Below, in pieces: positions 60,077 to 64,000 of a stretch of 64,000 bases of DNA. Location: NCBI GenBank assembly GCA_016165875.1, contig JABBOT010000003.1, positions 25,210,385 to 25,274,384 on the forward strand, written 5' to 3'. This stretch comes from Acanthopleura granulata (Eukaryota > Mollusca > Polyplacophora > Chitonida > Chitonidae). The notes below the pieces were generated by a model, which saw nothing but the letters and a program-made list of their open reading frames with translations, searched no databases and was not told the origin of the DNA. A program made the translations under genes and the position numbers. Each line of letters opens with the position of its first letter. Position 1 is the first letter of the stretch.

Positions 60077-60244
60077 AGGAATAGCTTATCGTCAGGGACT
60101 ATATGACCAGCCACAAGTTAAAGAAACATGTAGTCAGTGTAGGTTTCAAACGGACCACGCAACATCATACAGGAGAAGCGTAGTTGCAATCAATCGACCT
60201 TTGACCAGTGAGGTCGCTTGGACGAATCCAGTTCCTGTTTGTTT

Positions 60245-60509
60245 GATTTATTTATTTATTTATTTGATTGGGGTTTTAACGCCGTTTTCAAGAATATTTC
60301 ACTTATACAACGGCGGCCAGCATTATGGTGGGAGGAAACCGGGCAAAGCCCGGGGGAAACCCACGACCATCCACAGGTTGCTGGCAGACCTTTCCACGTA
60401 CGGCCAGAGAGGAAGCCAACATGAGCTGGTCTTGAACTCACAGCGACCGCATTGGTGGGAGGCATTGTGCTGCGATAGCGCGCTAACCGATTGAGCCACG
60501 GAGGCCCCC
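60245..60509 (-). mobile_element. SINE, copy 2 equivalent of 7861-8127
   Basis: Full-length element with the ACAACGGCGGCCAGC variant, exactly 427 bp from the recombinant SINE. Confidence 0.9.
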
Positions 60510-61838
60510 TGTTTTTTGGCTGCGGCCTGAAATCAATGTTTTGTCAGGTCCTGTAGGAGGACGATAGTTTTCAACATGACCTCCCACCGTAAACGTGAAA
60601 AATTCTTCAGCAATAATTCAAGTCGATATGTAAAATTATAAATCTAAGCCTCTAACTTTTCAAGCCCGTGAAAACCATGAACGAGATGATAGTAGTATAA
60701 GCCATTGCGGATGAGTATTATGCCTATCTTTTAACTCGGGTGGGAGGGGAGGGAAGAGTATGAGGTCATAGGGTATGAGGTCACGTGTGTGTGTGTGTGA
60801 CGTCACGAACGTTGCAGGTAATAGTGTTCGAGTCGCGAGGTTGGAGGGCTGCCAGGAGCGGTGTTGAACGCCCGGTGTGATGATGTTCTGTTTTCGTGCT
60901 CAAAGTCACGAACGCTGGGTGTTCGAGAAGATAGCTTAAAAAGTACATAGGGGTGGGCAGTTCTTCATTTTCGCATGCTTTGGGTCTGTATATACACGTT
61001 GGGCAGGTTGACTGGAAGTAGAAGTTGAATGATGGTATTTACATGTGATTTGCTTTGGCGTGTGAATAAGTATCGTCTCCACCTAAATCGTCATAAACGT
61101 GAAGTTCACAAGTCATAGACGTTTTCGTATACTTGTAAAAACTGTGATAAGCAGTTCAGCAGTATATGAAACATGAAACGGAATCGTCGGATGCTGCATG
61201 AAGAGCGTCATATGGATCAGGAGACAATTGTAAGTTTTTTCATACAGTTGTTAGCACACATTCACAGCATAGCGAGTAATGTTATTTTATACGACAAGTT
61301 AAGGGGATTTTTTTAAAAGGGTGAATGGAAGGGGGCTGATCTTTGTTTTGTTATGTGACGTCATAGTGTGTGATGTCGTGACAATCACAGACATAAATAG
61401 CTAAGACATACATAAAAACATATCCACTGGTGTAGATTTCAGGTAACTGCCATTGTCCATTGCACAACATAGACTAGATTTGTGATCCGCAGTTGCAATA
61501 CACAATGTGGATACACATAGCATCCACTATAGCGTACGAGACACTGGGGTGAACTTTTCCCCTTGACTCACTTGGATTGTTAACATGGTCCACCTCGCAC
61601 TAGGTGATGGTTCTATTACTCACAAATTATAATACACTAGCTATCACCCAGTGTATAATTAACTGGGGTTGGCGACGTTACGCACACACAGATAGACAAT
61701 CACAGAGAAAAAAGAATAACAATACATACATACATACATACATACATACATACATAGTGCTCATATTTTGGAAGCTCTTCCGATCGAGTGGGGTGGTCCT
61801 GAAAATGGCCGTTGGGAGTTTTTTCGCCTTTTTCCTTC

Positions 61839-62177
61839 TCATTTGGGAGGTAATTCTTTTCCTTGCCAGTGTTTATACTCCAATTGGGCATTTAAAAATC
61901 TTGCATAGGCTCTGTGCGTGATGTTGCAGAGTTTCTCGACTTCTTCCATCTATAATCTGGCTAGTCTTCTATACCCCAGTTCACCACTCTTGAGTATCTC
62001 TTGGTCCAGGGCTTCTCTGTACTTTGAGTAGGCTTCGTCATAGTCATCCTGAAGCTGCTCAATTGGTTTTATGATCAGGAAGCGCCATAATGGAAGTCGA
62101 TCTGTTTGGGGGCCCATGAATGCCACTATGTCTGCACATCCTCCTCGTCGTATTATTATTATGAAGAGTGGGTTCAT
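61839..62177 (-). pseudogene. Cassette 1, copy 2
   Basis: Duplicate of 9456-9794 with the same internal TAG (61950-61952) and a few substitutions, including a Thr to Ala change. Function unknown. Confidence 0.5.
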
Positions 62178-62498
62178 AATCTTCCGTCGTGAAATTAGCT
62201 CCCTCAGAAATATAGTGGAGTGAGTGTGGTTTTCGCGAATGCCTGGCCTTTTTATACAAATCGGGCTGTTTGAAAAGTCGCGGACCAAAGTGAAAACAAA
62301 ATCCGCGGCTCTGATTGGTTGATAGCATATATACTACGAACACGCTTAGGAACTTTTCAGTCCTTGTGTTTCGCTAGCATAGTGATTGACGAGAATGAAT
62401 GTGAGGGATGATCTTGGTTTGGACAATCACAGAAATTGAAAGAAACATACATAAACATATATTGTGCTCAGATGCTTCCCTTTGGGAAGGAATTGGTT

Positions 62499-62514
62499 AA
62501 CCCTGAAAAAGGCT
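62499..62514 (-). terminator. Histone-type 3' stem-loop, cassette 2 copy 2
   Basis: Identical to the element at 10116-10131. Confidence 0.55.
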
Positions 62515-62531
62515 GTTGGAAATCGGGTAGC

Positions 62532-62808
62532 TTAGCTTAGCTTCAGTTCGGGCGACCGTGGTTTGGTCCTGGGGGAATATGCTCTCGATAACATCTGCCG
62601 AGCTTTATGCAGCTTCTCCTCAGTGTATTCCAACCTGGAGCTGGCCTCTTCGATTTCTACCATCCTCACTTCGGAGAACATCGCTCGCTAATGTTTGCTT
62701 GTATATTTGATACAGTTCTTCGTATCGGGCCTCTAGTCTTGCCATTCGTTTCTTCAGCATGAAGTGGAATAGCGATTCCCTCTCACGTGTCTGGTTGCTG
62801 GTTTGCAT
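62532..62808 (-). pseudogene. Cassette 2, copy 2
   Basis: Duplicate of 10149-10425 in the second unit, with the same frameshift and the same stem-loop spacing. Confidence 0.5.
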
Positions 62809-63487
62809 AATGATATCGCTGGGATAAATTCTGCAGAATGAGTAAGTCAGTTTTCCTTTTATGTGATTCAGCCAGCATGAGTGAATTTTGCTATTTTTGG
62901 GAGTGCGCCAATAAAAGTGAAAACAAATTCCGCGGCTCTGAGTGGTTGATAGCAGCCTTACTATGGAGACGGTTGTGGACTTTGCAATCCTTGTGTTTTG
63001 GTAGCATAGCGATTTCGCCTACGCTAACTGGGTATTCAAACACACACACACAAGCGGGCGCACACACACGCACACATACACACACACACACATATATATA
63101 TGTATATATATATATAAGACTTTCAGCTTACTTGTAAAACTTCAAAAATCCAAATGTTTATATATAAAAACAGTATAGTTACAATGTACAAAACACACAG
63201 ATATTGATCGCTAACACATGTAAAAATACATGATTGCGAGAAAAATATAGTGCTTCTACCTCTCGACGGATTAGGGCGACCAGTTTTACAGGGTCTATGG
63301 TCAGGTTGGGTGGTCGGTTGTTGTGGTGCGTGGTCAAGTCACAAGATAAGGGTCACACAACGGCAGAAAAGGAGGCCGTGTAACTTTTTCATCGTCAAAG
63401 TTCGGGGTTCGGTCTGCTGTTGGATCTGAGCACTCCAAGGCTACTTTATTATTCTTACCTGTTACCCAACCCCCTTCACCTGAGGCT

Positions 63488-64000
63488 GTGTTTAGTGCGT
63501 TGGACTCGGATAGCTGCGCGGCTGATCGGGGTGAATCTGAGAGCACCTCCGTCAGTAAGCTAAAGGGGATTGGCTTAAATAAAAATACTGACCCGTTCCA
63601 ATCAGACCCCATCATACCGCCATATGATGACTTACCTACGGATCCGGTATTACGGAACATATATCAGGGTCACTGGTGGGCTATCCGGCAACAATTTCAT
63701 CGTCATAGACCTTTGCCAGATACGTATAATTTCCGAATCATGGGACTTTAAGCTTTAGCCACCTATCTAGAACAGCTGTTTCTCGACCAGCCTTCAGCTT
63801 CCCGTGTCTGCTTGGCTTATGGCTTTATTTTGTGTCACCTGGATACGGACCAACTGCGGTATTTCTACCCCAGTACCAACACTCCATTACTTCCCAAATG
63901 CCGATGTATTCAGGCCTACGATGATATAGAAACACTTACTGGTGATTGGTAGCTACGGATTGGGTACGCCAACAACACCCAAATAGCAAATGGTTAGTAA
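63488..64000 (+). pseudogene. Polinton DNA polymerase B N-terminal relic, copy 2 (runs off window)
   Basis: Same sequence as 11,109-11,620, with the same stop after FRIMGL at 63,751. A shared stop indicates that the element was already inactive before the 52-kb duplication. Confidence 0.8.

Larger units (their letters stand above)
52002..64000 (+). repeat. Tandem segmental duplication, copy 2
   Basis: Second copy of bases 1-11,990. It includes gene A exons 2-6, the SINEs, the small cassette cluster and the start of the Polinton polymerase relic. Differences include extra AAAT repeat, loss of 27 bp near 56,550 and 23 bp near 56,768, and a 427-bp tandem duplication around 59,818-60,244. Confidence 0.95.

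Overview
The window is eukaryotic and looks like a lophotrochozoan animal, most likely a marine mollusc. Genes are split into short exons with GT-AG introns. The same tRNA-derived SINE family recurs at least ten times (tRNA head, long body, AATAAATAAA tail), a repeat I associate with bivalves and gastropods. Coding density is low. I cannot name the species.

The strongest large-scale feature is a tandem duplication with a period of about 52 kb. Bases 1-11,990 recur at 52,002-64,000 with about 1% substitutions and a few indels. Each unit carries, in order: a four-transmembrane membrane-protein gene (gene A: partial at 1-6,343; complete at 40,363-58,298); a SINE-rich 3' flank; a cluster of small minus-strand cassettes (about 8.9-10.9 kb, repeated at 61.3-63.3 kb); a decayed Maverick/Polinton-type DNA transposon (11.1-20.1 kb; its start recurs at 63.5 kb to the window end); a paralogous four-transmembrane gene (gene B, 21.3/25.3-31.1 kb); a stretch of degenerate tandem repeats (32.7-33.9 kb); a second, diverged cassette cluster (35.3-38.6 kb); and exon 1 of the next copy of gene A (40.36 kb), followed by an 11.6-kb first intron.

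Genes A and B share exon phases, a 57-bp exon 3, a C-x6-C-x-C extracellular pattern and a CCC motif after TM4. They resemble MS4A/CD20-like tetraspans. Gene B has two alternative-looking first exons. The gene A copies differ by 7 replacement and 1 silent change over the shared exons.

The Polinton carries recognisable but broken relics of protein-primed DNA polymerase B, integrase, packaging ATPase, several virion-type proteins and an inverted capsid fragment. It is dead: polymerase motif C is lost, there is a frameshift at Walker A, and the integrase core is deleted.

The most unusual finding is the cassette family. At least five short minus-strand units carry CCAAT- and TATA-like promoter motifs and short non-histone ORFs (coiled-coil, basic, or C-terminal RING finger). 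Several end in what looks like a replication-dependent histone mRNA 3' stem-loop plus a purine-rich downstream element, in three cases 18-40 nt after a stop codon. One cluster lies directly against the Polinton polymerase gene, so these may be transposon accessory genes or an independent S-phase-type orphan gene family.
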